A DNA stretch of 64,000 nucleotides. Origin: Dendrolimus kikuchii. Its lineage: Eukaryota; Arthropoda; Insecta; Lepidoptera; Lasiocampidae. The position numbers were made by a program, and so were the translations under genes. The notes under the pieces were generated by a model. The model had not been told where the DNA came from, did not search any database, and saw nothing but the letters and a program-made list of their open reading frames with translations. Location of the stretch: NCBI GenBank assembly GCA_019925095.2, contig CM034398.1, positions 12,229,001-12,293,000 of the forward strand, written 5' to 3'. This document shows positions 45,293-56,299 of the stretch, in pieces (the stretch's first letter is position 1; every line of letters begins with the position of its first letter).

Positions 45293-45612
45293 CTATCCGT
45301 ACAGGAACGAAGAAATAACACAATTTCCTGCAGCCGGGCGGACGGTCGTAAGAGGCGACAAAACAACCCACAGCCGAGTTGTACGGTGTTTACCCAATTG
45401 GATGGGTACCACCCCTCGTCTAGAGTATGCAGGCATAACAGTTATGCCTTGAGTAGTGTTCCGACATTAGTGATCAAGTTCCAGTCTTCCTTTAGAGAGC
45501 GGCGGCACATTGGCCACACCTTTGGTGTTACAAATATCCATAGGCGATGGTAACCGCTTTCCATCAGGCGGGCCATCTGCCTGTCTGCTGATCTCATGAA
45601 ATTTAAAAAAGG
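45293..45612 (+). mobile_element. Interspersed family A copy 6 (near full length)
   Basis: It runs from CTATCCGTACAGGAACG to CTGCTGATCTCATGAAATTT with all family landmarks. A short duplicated GTTATGCC occurs inside (TAACAGTTATGCCTTGAGTA). A small imperfect hairpin follows at about 45605-45653. Confidence 0.82.
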
Positions 45613-45619
45613 AGGAATA

Positions 45620-46600
45620 GTAATAGCTCGTCTGTTACTATTGCTCCTTTTTTGGATGGAATTGGAATACGGGGATGGGATGGGGGTGGGAGAAGTGGGC
45701 CATCGGAACTCACTCATCGCACGAAACAGGATCAGCTTAAGGTTTTATTCGATACGTGTAAAAAGTCCAGAAATGTGAGGCGGCATTTTAATCCATAAAT
45801 CACTTTATTGATATATTCTTTCGATTTGCACAGAACACTTGCACAGAACTTATCGTACTCACACTTGACTGTCACAGACTTGCCATAGATAATACAATGA
45901 GAATTACACTGAATTGTGTGCGCCACTCCCGCCAGGTTTTATACTATAAGAAGAAAAAAGACAAGTTTATGAAGGTAGTTAACCGGAAATGTCGCTCACA
46001 TCAGTATTTTAGTAAACAGTACTCATAATTTGATTTTATCAACAGAAGTGACAAGGAAACTGGTTGACCGAAAGTAGCGCCCACATCAGTACTTCATTAA
46101 TTAAATTATTTACACTATTTACAAAAATCACACAATAATTATTATTAATTACATTTTAACGACAATAAAATATAGACGAAATTACTAAGTGTTTAATTGA
46201 CGTTTATCAATTGTTAAAGAAGTTCTTACACGTAATATTACATTGATAATGATTCCAGCATGACTACCACGTACAAATTCATAAAATATAACCCTACGTT
46301 TGCATTATGCCCACTTTCACGGCAGCAAGTAGGAAAGTGGCGAGGGAAGTCGGCTGCGCAAGTGTCAATTTTTCAAATAAGTTGCGTTTACGTACTATGT
46401 TGTCCTAATCTGTAAAGGTCATTGTACGAATCAATAAAAGGTACTACTGGCAGGCAATCAAAATACAATAGTCGGAGCATGATCAGAGTCGGGAGTACGC
46501 TCGCTACGAGTCACTCCGGCCATCAAACGAACGATATTTTCATTGCATTCCTTTTGTGATCCCGCTTATGAGAATCATGCCGTATTACGATCCTCATAGT
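45620..46600. other. Intergenic DNA, nothing recognised
   Basis: GC-richer patches at about 46310-46350 and 46480-46560 have no recognisable content. Confidence 0.25.
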
Positions 46601-46794
46601 GTAGCCAGGTTTAATATGTACATTTCGAGAATAATAGATGGAAAATTGAATATAAAATGTTTAACTCTCATAAACAAACACTGGTGTGAGACTATTAAGG
46701 TTTTTTTGATTTTACGCCTATGAAATTTAATAAGACATCCTTCTTCCATCAAACAGTTTGAATGGTGCACCAATATAATAAACATTAAAGTAAA

Positions 46795-47108
46795 GTAAAG
46801 GAATGCTCCGGTGGTTCGGGCATGTGGAAAGAACGCATGATGAAAGAATGACTAAACAGATATACAATGCAAAAGTGGATGGATGCAGAAGTCGTGAAAG
46901 GCCACGACACAACTTCCATGATCAAATTGATCGTGTACTAGCGGAGGGTGATGTCAGGAGCCTTAAGAACAGACGAGCGTGCATGACAAGAGTTATGAAT
47001 GTCAAAGAAGCAAGTGAGGTGTGTAAGAATGGGCCTAAATGGCGCTCTGTTGTCCGTGCCTACCCCGCAAGGGAACTGGCGTAAAGTTATGTATGTATGT
47101 ATGTATGT
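46795..47108 (+). mobile_element. 5'-truncated LINE copy 3 with 11-bp TSD
   Basis: It encodes 94 residues from GMLRWFGHVERTHDERMTKQ to PARELA (stop at 47082-47084), then a (TATG)n tail. The direct repeat ATTAAAGTAAA lies at 46784-46794 and 47109-47119. It differs from the copy at 18306-18639 at about six residues. No reverse transcriptase domain is included, so it cannot mobilise itself. Confidence 0.87.
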
Positions 47109-47356
47109 ATTAAAGTAAATGCTCATAGAGATATTTTTAATAACACCAAGTTTAAATTTTTAAGGAAGACGAACCTGTTTTAATAGTAAAAAATTACATT
47201 AAGATTGAAATTTTAAGTTAGTACATAGTTTGGATTATAATCTATCTTTTTATTTTATATCTTAATAGCATAATTGATTGCAGTACTTATAGTTCGTGTT
47301 TAAACATTTACATATTAAAAAGTTATTTAATTAATGTATTTTATGGAGTATAGCTA

Positions 47357-47868
47357 ACTAGGATTAGAAAGTGACTTCGTCCACGCTTGTTTTGAAATTC
47401 TCGGAGCACAAAGTACGGCAGCATTTAAAAAAGAATGTAAGCTATCGTTTTAGTGAAACCTGTGTCGGAATAAGTTAATTTTTATGCACCTGAAGAACTA
47501 CAAACCATTCTCGGGAAAATTTCCACGGGATTCCCGAGATAAAAGAAATAATCACACATTTTATTACTTAAAATTTACTATCGATTAATAATAAAAATTT
47601 TAAATCTGACATTTTAAATCATTCTCAGAATAAAACGTAGCACAGAAGTCTAAAAATGTGCTACTCGACAGTACATTTTTAGTGAAAACCACATCGAAAT
47701 CGACTCAGTAGTTTTTACGTGAATCTTGAACAAACAGACAAACCGACAAACACAAGATATCTAAAAAAATTGTATCGTGTTCTCCATCATTTATATAGTC
47801 TATTCCAGTTGGTTTTTGAATAGCTTTAATGTACAGACACTGCATGTTTAGAATTATAAAATATTCTA
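47357..47868 (-). mobile_element. Helitron-like family B copy 3
   Basis: Read on the minus strand it starts near 47868 (ATTTTATAATTCTAAACATG) and ends AATCCTAGT at 47357, with the family phrases between. Unlike the copy at 9195 it has no foldback at the GTAAAAAC site. Confidence 0.75.
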
Positions 47869-47939
47869 CATAATCGTAGATGTCGCGATTTCCCATCATG
47901 ATGACCTCGTGAATGCCGAGGATTAAAAACAAATAAAGT

Positions 47940-48165
47940 ACATTGATCTCGCTTACGAAGCTACGGCCATGTGGTTCTTGGGCAATCTACAATTATAGTA
48001 CCGCTAGTGACGTCAGTGAATGGACTAATAGCGAAAAGAATTGACCGCCATTTTAAAAGGTTCTCGTTTCGTAACTGGGTGAAGGGTTGGTTGCAGAAGG
48101 CAGTCCTATTAGGCACGGCCCGTATTGTCAGGAGATTCCTGTCTCTGGCGCCTTAATCACCGATA
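47940..48165 (+). pseudogene. LINE reverse-transcriptase C-terminal fragment
   Basis: Two frames are needed. The first reads DLAYEATAMW. The second reads IIVPLVTSVNGLIAKRIDRH, then a WVKGWLQKAVLLGTARIVRR phrase and FL. This is the pattern found at the end of many invertebrate LINE proteins: an 'L..E...MW', then 'I.PIV.S..GL..K.L...L' and 'QKAVIL.T..IVR.FL'. The break between frames shows decay. Confidence 0.6.
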
Positions 48166-48455
48166 GCTTGGAAGTTGGATCTAGGCCCCACTGCCGACGG
48201 ACATCGATTTTTCACATTAAAAAAAATATATTTTTGTCCTGTGTAAAGAAAAATGTAAATAATTTGAAATTTAATAAATATGTGCATAATATAGCCTTAA
48301 ATCTGAGATGAAGTATTTCTTGACGATGTGCTACCCTGGGTAGGTATCACTGGCATGAGCTGGACGAAGCCTTTGCCAGGAAGCAATCTACGAAGAGAGA
48401 CTTGATCTAGAGGGAAACATTGGAAAAATTACCTTATTTTGTAGTGAGTATGTAA

Positions 48456-48478
48456 ATAAATAAATTAAAAAGCAGTAA

Positions 48479-48538
<60 letters not shown>

Positions 48539-48573
48539 CTATAGATGTACTTACTGCTTTTTAATTTATTTAT
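48456..48573. repeat. (TA)n tract framed by a perfect 26-bp inverted repeat
   Basis: 48456-48481 (ATAAATAAATTAAAAAGCAG...) is exactly complementary to 48548-48573. Between them lie about 56 bases of TA repeat plus ACTATAGATG. The whole can fold into one long hairpin. It is probably a small foldback element whose centre expanded. Confidence 0.9.
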
Positions 48574-48599
48574 CTGATACTTTGATAGAATACTATTAT

Positions 48600-49570
48600 T
48601 CTATTCTATTATATTATTACCTTTAATTATGTCGATTTGTATACGATTATACATTTGTATCGCGATTCTATTCTAGTTTTTGGCAAATCAGGATGCGTTA
48701 CAAAATCGTGATTTTGTGTGTAAAATTATCTACTTGGCCACACTAGATTACAATTGTGTGTTACATTTTTTGACTAACGAATCTGATGTTTCGTTCATAT
48801 TCCAATGCAGGTATTGATGTTCGATTGCAGATTCTACTTCGTTTTATGATTGTTTGTTGTTCATGATCCATCCCAAGATTTTGGGTTTATAGGCTCCTTG
48901 TAAAAAGTGTTATTTAAAATCGCATTATTACAATACGCTGATTGTGAGTCCTTTTCCCTAATTCAGGGTGAAATTAATGGTGTAATAAGAACAACGAGTT
49001 GGTATGAGTATATAGGCCAAAGCTGTACTCTGTACCGGGTCCCTAAATTAGTTTTATGTACATAATACCACTTTAAATCACATGTAGCCTACTAAGTGGG
49101 CCACATTTACGGACGCCAGTTTCGCCATGTAACCGACCTCATGTGCTGTAAATATTAATTTCAATTATTAATTAAAACACAAACAATTATCCCGGGCCCT
49201 TAATTTTGCGACCACAAGGCGGGCACTCGAAAATTATTGCGCTAAATACGCAGTCCAATTTATCTTCAATCTCGTCAGGTTCGGCGAAATTTAAATTAAA
49301 ATGTAAATGTTGTTGGGAGCGAAACCCTCTCTAATTGCGATCCACGTCCGTTCGTTGTCAAACTTGTCCTATTCGAGGTACAATGTAGATTTCACGCGAA
49401 GCTCTCCATTCATTCATATGGCAAAGTTTTAACTGACAATGAATTTATAATAAAGATGACCTTTATGGATTTAATGTTGGCCTGCCTACTTTATACTGTA
49501 TCAGATAGACGTTACGGGTTTTATTCACGATAAAGTAAAGTTTATAAAATAGCTTGCTGTTATTTAATAT
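48600..49570. other. Intergenic DNA; candidate conserved non-coding element
   Basis: About 49090-49390 is GC-balanced, stop-dense in all frames and rich in homeodomain-like TTAATTA cores (AATTATTAATTAAAACAC), with CCCGGGCCC and GCGACCACAAGGCGGG. It looks unlike the repeats around it. Enhancer identity is only inference. Confidence 0.25.
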
Positions 49571-49790
49571 AGGTCAGTTGTTTCTACGGCTGATTATACA
49601 AAATCGTCTCAACTCGTCACAACTACGCCGCTGCAACGCTGCCATTCTATGAAATTCTGTATACATGCGAACGTCGTCCAGCTTCCCATACCGTCGCTCC
49701 GCCGCTGTCAATGCTCGTTTGACAACGAAAGTGCAGTGGCGGCGTGGTGGTGTCGTGTACACACATGTTAACTCGATGTTATCATGAAAA
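49571..49790 (-). other. CpG-rich segment with a 62-codon minus frame
   Basis: The frame 49574-49762 reads TTPPRRHCTFVVKRALTAAE and so on, with many Arg and CpG-containing codons. I recognise no domain. A first exon, a promoter or chance are all possible. Confidence 0.25.
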
Positions 49791-50745
49791 ATATAGTGTT
49801 TTTATTGGATGTGATTAGCCGAGATCAGAAAAGTAATTAAACACACTAAATTAAAATCTAAAAATATTAATAATTTTTTTAAGGCGTTTGCACCACTCGT
49901 TGATTGTCTTCTTTAATTTTTTTCAATATAACTTCGCACATTTGGTGGATCTAACTAGTCTCAAACATTCATGAATAATCATGTTTAGAAGGACCTTGTA
50001 ATACGTAGGGATAATTAGACCTCAGACATTTTATAGCTTTTTGATAGCAACAACCAATTAATAGAGTTCTTGCACCAGTTCAAGTCCTATTACATTATTA
50101 CACTATACATATTATCAAAATTTATACGTTTTTTAAAATAAAATTTCGCTTAAATTTCGGGTAAATACTATTCTTGTACATACACCACTGTTGTCTAGGT
50201 TTAAGTATATGTTGAACTATAAAGATTTTTCATCGATTCATTCATTCACTGTTGTAATAACAAAGCAAAATTGTTGAACTAAGAAAGTAATATAGTAACG
50301 TTAAATTTCGTATTAGTCTTTGACTTTAATACTAAATTTAACTTTAAGGAACTTCAGTTTATATATTACCAAAATTACCCTTTATAATTGGAATGCAAAT
50401 AATTTATGCGCTGCAGTGACACTTGCATAAGATATCTAAAGTTCTTGAAGCAATTAAACTGATTTGCCGCTTGGATTGCCTCGCCTTCAAGAGTCGGCAG
50501 AGAATTTTAACCGAGTGCAAACTGTATCAGACAGTGCAGCGAGCCAAATTGCTACAACTAGCTTGAGTTGGTAGCTCTCAATTAGCAGACCTGTAATTTC
50601 TTTAGTAGGTACTTGTCGATGGCCTATTTAATAAGTCATGTATAATTTAGCTATAGGTATTTACTGTGTATATTACAAGGCAGTTAAATATTAAAAACAA
50701 AATATCATGTTGAAATCTCAACATACATTGGAGTCATTACGAGTA
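49791..50745. other. Intergenic DNA; possible conserved block
   Basis: About 50400-50600 is more GC-balanced, with phrases like AAGCAATTAAACTGATTTGC; it has no frame and no repeat signature. The rest is AT-rich without features. Confidence 0.2.
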
Positions 50746-50749
50746 TCTT

Positions 50750-51170
50750 GATCTGGTCTTGGGGGCTGTTCAATCGGTGTGATACCACGTTCATATAGAA
50801 TATCGGTGTCAAACGCTTCGTTGTCAGCCATTCGCAGTCCATTGCTGGACGTAGACCTTCCCAAGTCGGCGCCATGCTCAAACGCTTAGCCTTGAGTTAA
50901 TCGTGATTCGTACGATGAGAGAGATCTCTTTCCGATTCCTTTCACGTATCCCGTCTTTGCTATCGCATCGCTCTATTCTATTCCCCAAACGCATGCCCTC
51001 TACCATATCCTTTTTATCTCGTCCCTCCTATCCCATGCACTTTATGTCATACTAAAGTTCGGCAACGCGTTGGCATCGCTTCTGGCATTGCAAACGTCTA
51101 TAAGAGTTGGTAACTGGGGTCATTGGGTGGGGCATCTGCCTATATGCCAGCTTCGCAATAAAAAAAGATG
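50750..51170 (+). repeat. Family A2 interspersed repeat, longest copy
   Basis: Landmarks: CCATTGCTGGACGTAGACCT, CCTTGAGTTAATCGTGATTC, TTCGGCAACGCGTTGGCATC, and an A-rich end after GCATCTGCCTATATGCCAGC. Its 3' part resembles family A, so the two may share a 3' region. Confidence 0.7.
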
Positions 51171-51181
51171 TTATGTTACAA

Positions 51182-51561
51182 TCTATACTAATATTATAAA
51201 GTGGTAAAATTTGTGGGTTTGGATGTTCGGGGTAATCTTTGGTAATACTGATCCGATTTTGAAAATTCGTTCACCAATAGAAAGCTACATAATTCCCAAG
51301 TGACATAGGCGATGTTTGATAGTGATTAATAAATCAAAAAAGGGAAAAATAATTTTACGCCCAACGAAGTGGGCACGGGAACGCCTGTCAAATATGTTAC
51401 ACCAATAACGTTTCACGCAAGAATTGCGCACATCCTCGTACGAGGCACTGGGAGTGCTTTCTGCGTTTATGAATTATTTAAAGGTTACAATGCGTGCGTG
51501 TGTGCGTGGGTGCATGTGTATTTTTAATGACGCCCAGCGAAGTAGGCACGGATCAGCTAGT
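51182..51561 (+). mobile_element. Helitron-like (Lep1-style) element, copy 2
   Basis: It starts TCTATACTAATATTATAAAG and ends GATCAGCTAGT. The end phrase CCCAACGAAGTGGGCACGGG occurs once internally (about 51361), and a variant CCCAGCGAAGTAGGCACGGA occurs at the end. This suggests a partial internal duplication or nested ends. There is no Rep/helicase sequence. Confidence 0.78.
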
Positions 51562-51785
51562 AAGTACATATTTAAAAAAATTAAATCAGTCTTTCAATTT
51601 ATGATTTAGATTTAAAAAGTTAATTTTAAATAATAAGACAGTGATTGAAAGTTTTAGTTTCGATTTTTTTTAATAAGACCGGACTGGTGGCGCCAACTGT
51701 GATTGCATAATCTATTACTAGTTACTTTAGTGTGCAATTATAATTTCATTAATCTTTTTTATGCATGAATTCTGGATCTGGAGTG

Positions 51786-52055
51786 GAGTGATGGAAAGCG
51801 GTTACCATAGCCTATAGATATTTGAAACACTAAGGGTGCTCTATAAATGAGCTGCTGTTTTCAAAAGAGACTGGAACCTGGCCACTAATGCTGGAACACA
51901 ACTCAAGATTGTTACTGCGGCGCACTGTAGACTCTGGGATGGTAGCCATCCAGAAGGGAAAATACTTTACCAACCTGGCTGTGGTTAATTTGGTCGCCTC
52001 TGACGATACGCCGCCTGACCGCAGGAAATTGTACTTTCTCCTGCAGGGATAGAAC
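51786..52055 (-). mobile_element. Interspersed family A copy 7 (inverted)
   Basis: It reads, reversed, CCTGCAGG..(5' part) to GGTAACCGCTTTCCATCACT; landmarks CCACTAATGCTGGAACACAA and CCTGGCTGTGGTTAATTTGG are visible in plus orientation. The usual end (GTCTGCCTGTCTGC plus A-tail) is missing, so it is 3'-truncated or diverged. Confidence 0.75.
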
Positions 52056-52401
52056 GATATGATATTAACAATACTTTATGTAGACTAAAATATAGAGTAT
52101 TATGTATAGTTCCACGACGGTGATCATCAGACAAATATGATAGCATCCACTATCGTAAAGAACCTTTTCTTGACATTTTTTTATCACCTTCCTCGTTTTT
52201 CATTGAGCAATATAACGAAATCGTTTCGAAAACGGTTCAGTAATGGTTCAATATTATTGAATTTTTTGGTACCAATCTTTAGGATTCTAGTTACTTACGT
52301 AAGCGTAGTGATAATGTAAGTATTTATATTTTAACGTTGATCATTTATTATATATCCATAATAATACATAATCACATTCGTAAAGGAATGTATAGGTAAC
52401 C

Positions 52402-52439
52402 AGAGGCATTCATACATTTAATAAAGTATGAATGCCTCT
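52402..52439. repeat. Perfect 14-bp hairpin
   Basis: AGAGGCATTCATAC (52402-52415) pairs exactly with GTATGAATGCCTCT (52426-52439); 10-base loop. Confidence 0.8.
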
Positions 52440-52883
52440 TATACATTTCAATTAGAGTATCTAGTCTTGTTGATATGTATCAAAATATATCTATGAATTG
52501 ATATATTTGTATCAATATAATGTGTAGGTATATAATATAATATATCACTGACTCTTAGAGGCGAGGCAATCCGATATCATACATAGCCTGTCCTAACGTC
52601 GACGTGTCCACTGGCCTTACTTCCGGCCCGCTTGTGATGGACTGCTTTGCGAACTTAAGCGGGATAATCTTCTACAAACGTGTACTAGTTCAGCAAAGCG
52701 CACACCTCTTAGCCGTCCATAATTGAGAGTCTGGAACAGAGGTTACAAGCACACCAATAATTTTATATAAATATATATCTGGATACCCCATTCCAATTAG
52801 CCGCGAGTTTATGCCTGGGGGCGCCAAGTCGCGTACCAAATCACTGTCAGTATGGAGATGGTAAAATAGTATTATATCTACCT

Positions 52884-53440
52884 ATGGTAGACCGAAGTAA
52901 ACATCACGGGTTATCATGTTTGAAGAGTGCAACAAGAAGATCTCCTCATGCCAGCGTCAACGACATCATCCGCCGAGTTCTGGTCAGCGTCTGCGCATTG
53001 GCCATTTTAGAACCGAAGGGCTTGGTGGGTGACGATGGCAAGAGACCGGAAGAAATATCACTGGTCCTTTGCACGATGGGGCAGCCACTAGCATGGGATA
53101 CGAGTTGTGTTGACACACACACCCCGTCACATCTTTCAATAGTCGAGCCAGGGGCTGACAACACCACCGCTTCAGCTGAAAACGTTAAACGGTACAAATA
53201 TGCTGCCTTAGGAAATGGTTACATATTTATGCCGTTTGTAATTGAAAAATAAGGCTTGTGGGGTCCATCGGCAAAGAGTTTCTTTAAAGACTAAGTAAGT
53301 AAGAGTAAGAAACTCGTTGACACTGCTCGTGATCATATTTCGCGGAACAAATAAGTATTGCCATAAATCGTGGCAATGCAGCCAGCGCTTTGGGCACGTT
53401 CCACGCTGGCAGTGATCTGCTATATAATGTACTTTACTTT
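52884..53440 (+). pseudogene. Retroelement 3' coding region, family C copy 7, with endonuclease-like motifs
   Basis: The first 123 codons are open. They read GLSCLKSATRRSPHASVNDI, an ILEP motif, then DDGKRPEE and AWDTSCVDTHTPSHL, then KYAALGNGYIFMPF, to a stop at 53250. Degenerate sequence continues the same tail with stops and shifts (GLWGPSAKSFFKD, KLVDTARDH, ISIAINRGNAASALGT) to about 53440. The series 'RH..VN.I..L', 'EP', 'KRPD' and 'WD.T.VDT' resembles the restriction-like endonuclease (PD-(D/E)XK) that follows the reverse transcriptase in R2-type elements. Here RH is PH and PD is PE, so even that site would be damaged. The link to the nuclease is my inference. Neighbouring DNA upstream shows no reverse transcriptase. 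Confidence 0.65.
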
Positions 53441-53454
53441 TAATTATTTAGATA

Positions 53455-53585
53455 ACACTTTATTGCTCACTAAATATATAATTTCAAAAATACACAATTA
53501 CAATATTGTCGTGGTAGAAACAACAGGCGGCCTTATCGCTTAAAGCAATCTTTTCCAGGCAAATAGTTTAACCTAATCTATTTAG
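53455..53585 (-). repeat. LINE 3'-end fragment, family D copy 3
   Basis: Reversed, it reads TGCCTGGAAAAGATTGCTTT, AAGCGATAAGGCCGCCTGTTG, and ends in CAATAAAGTG. It sits right after the family C relic, so it may or may not belong to the same insertion. Confidence 0.65.
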
Positions 53586-53751
53586 TTTATATTTCAATGT
53601 TTAATTATCTTGTACAGAATTGATTATTAGCTATTATTAGTACAATCAAATCTTCAGCGACACATTTAAAAACAATTTAAAATCCATAAGCTTCAAAAAT
53701 ATTTCCAACAACGTCGGATTTGCTGTTCCCTATATATTTAGGCCTATATAT

Positions 53752-53922
53752 TTACTCTTTCATATCCCCTATCAGAATGTGCTGAGGACCTTGTGGACCT
53801 TGCGGGCCTTGTGGACCCTGCGGACCACCACCTTGCTTTGGTGGAGTTACGGGCCCTGTTGTCTCAGCATCACGATCTACACTTGCTGTACCAAGATCTG
53901 CTAGTCGGTGTGGTCCCTGCGC
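53752..53922 (-). CDS. Possible terminal coding exon with GPQ repeats (unidentified)
   Basis: The minus strand is open for 56 codons before TAA at 53752-53754: HRLADLGTASVDRDAETTGP, then VTPPKQGGGPQ followed by a GPQ run, and a closing HILIGDMKE. Composition and wobble use (GGT/GGC, CCA/CCG, CAA/CAG mixed) look like coding sequence rather than a simple repeat. Just upstream a different frame (about 54025-53920) reads KANIPSSMQTRRRSHSHIAL; joining the two needs a one-base shift, or a splice near GAGCGCAG. So this is either a C-terminal exon or a decayed gene piece. I do not recognise the protein. Confidence 0.35.
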   Translation of the reverse strand, partial: AQGPHRLADLGTASVDRDAETTGPVTPPKQGGGPQGPQGPQGPQGPQHILIGDMKE

Positions 53923-54818
53923 TCAGCGCAATATGGCTATGACTTCTGCGGCGCGTCTGCATGCTGCTTGGAATATTTGCCTTCAATACAATTAGCTTCA
54001 TTGTAACACTTAAAACTAAAACATATACTTGAAATTTTAGGGTGATTTTTAGAGGGTGGAGGAGCGAGAAGGAATGCTCCTCCGTCTCAAAGCAAGATAT
54101 TCCAGTGAGGCTATTGCTGTTCCTCGCAGGCCTAGGCCCATTTATTATTGTTGGAATTTTGTACATATTCTTTGTACGTTTCGGGAATCGACTGCGACCT
54201 TAATTATTGCACAACACCATCTATTGGCTTGTAAGTGTTCTGCTACAAAATCTATATACTTTGTATTTAATAACAATCCTCTCAATTTATTGGGGGAACA
54301 AGCAGTACACCCGCCACGCTTGTCCAAGACAGATTGGCGGGTTTGTTACATCGGTTACCTTGAACTGCAGGAATTTAATATTTAATTATATGTGCAATAT
54401 GGATCTAGTTGTAGTTATATACTCATAGTCGAGTTTTAAAATTATTTTTGGATTTTTATAGAACTTTGACAAGTGTAGCAGTAATGTAGCTAATGTCGCA
54501 CGTACGTTAGGGGTAAGTTTTTCAAAGGGACGTTTCCAGTAAATGCCATCTAACAAGCGCACTTAATGATCGAGGGCAACCTACCCTTCTTACTACGCGA
54601 AAACTCAAAAGACAAGCGAATCAGATCAAACAAAAGAAATTGCTGCCATTCTTTTTCCTCAATTATGTTGGTCCATACACAACGTTGCATTCACTTTAAT
54701 TTCTGTAGCCTTTCATATTAGGTACTTATATTTAAGATTATAATGGACAACACACTTTTCATAACATAATTATACAGTCAATTTTCTTTACCAGTTTCTC
54801 ATTTATGCTTTTACAATA

Positions 54819-55109
54819 ATGTATATATATTGTTACGACTTACACGCCGACAAAAGTGGATTCACACCGGCATACCATAAAAATACACTTTATTACCTTT
54901 CCGTATTTGGACTTCTTTTGTTTATTTTGTGTTTAAAATTTGTGATAAGAAAACAGCCCATTATGTATTGTAATCTTTTATGGCAATCATTAGCCAGTTG
55001 TGTCGGACTGATTCTAAGAAATTCGGTCCACGCGGTTGGGCATATTGCATCGGTGCAGTATAAAGCAATGGCCCAATGGAGAAATCGGCAGTCTAGCGAT
55101 AACCACTAG
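54819..55109 (+). CDS. Unrecognised 96-residue frame with one hydrophobic segment
   Basis: The frame starts MYIYCYDLHADKSGF and has a membrane-like stretch at about residues 24-43 (LYYLSVFGLLLFILCLKFVI). It then has a less hydrophobic half ending MAQWRNRQSSDNH. An AATAAA (55255-55260) lies about 145 bases after the stop. No homologue comes to mind and no splice sites or promoter were noted, so a chance frame is quite possible. Confidence 0.2.
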   Translation: MYIYCYDLHADKSGFTPAYHKNTLYYLSVFGLLLFILCLKFVIRKQPIMYCNLLWQSLASCVGLILRNSVHAVGHIASVQYKAMAQWRNRQSSDNH

Positions 55110-55487
55110 CGAAGCAAGACTTGTGTACTACATTCGGTAATCTATTTAATGCCGGACTTTGCGCGTTTTATGGAATTACGATCTTCTGCATTACGTTTGG
55201 CTTTGTTGTGTTCGGTTATATTTGTACCTGTGTTATACGTGTTTGTATAGTCCTAATAAACTCTATAATAATTCCAACGACATTTTAATTCGAGTTCTGC
55301 AACTCATAACAATATTAAGGGCGTCTATAAATAATTAAAATTATTTTTTGTATGTTATATTTTTCCGGTCTTATTTTTGAGGCTTCCCTTTGTGAGAAAA
55401 CAAAAAGTGTCTCTTGTACACAACAGGTAATTGCAGAAAAGGGTACAATTTTATTTAAACATTTAACATACGAAAATTATTTTCATA

Positions 55488-55997
55488 ATTAGGATATGCC
55501 CGTGAATTCTCGCGGGTTTTTCGGGGCACGAAGAAAAACAGCATTTAAAAAAGAATGTAAGCTATCGTTTTAGTGAAAACTATGTCGGAATAAGCTGATT
55601 TTTATGCACCCGAACAACTACAAACCGAAAATTCCCGCGTGATTCTCGGGATAAAAATATGAAACATTTTATTACATTAATTTTGCTATAGATCAGTGAA
55701 AAAATCACATTGGAATTCGATTTTTTTAAACTTGGCCATTTTAAATCATTCCCAGAAAAAATCTCGAAGGATTCCCAGGATAAAAAGTAGCACAGATTTT
55801 AACAACAACAGTCTAAGAATTTGCTGTCGATCAGCGAAAACCTCACCGAAATCGGCCCAGTAGTTGTTACGTGAATCCCGAATAAACAGACAAACCGACA
55901 AACAGACAATCGCATCGTGTTTTCTATCGTTTATATAATCTATTCCAGTTGTTTTTTTTAAATAGCTTAAATTTACAGACACCGTATATTTAGAATG
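55488..55997 (-). mobile_element. Helitron-like family B copy 4
   Basis: On the minus strand it ends GGGCATATCCTAAT at about 55488 and carries the GGAATCCTTCGAGATTTTT-type phrases and AACTGGAATAGATTATATAA. Its 5' end has decayed near 55997. The 78-codon frame inside is incidental. Confidence 0.75.
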
Positions 55998-56299
55998 ATT
56001 TTTTTGTATTGATTATATACGTACCTATATTTATTTTTATACGATATATAGTTTACAACATATTTTATAAAAGAAAATGTTTCAGACAACACTGTACTAT
56101 GTACACTATAATATGTACGTTATATACAGTATTGTCTGATTTTTAAGCTAGTGGTAGTTCGAGTTTCTTTTGAGCCTTCTCAATGCTTTTGTTAAAAGGT
56201 TTAAAAAACACTTTTGTAAATAAATTTCACTATAGAAATTATTAAATAATCTTTCATTTATATTTGATCATATAATATAATAATAGCAGCTCAATGGCG

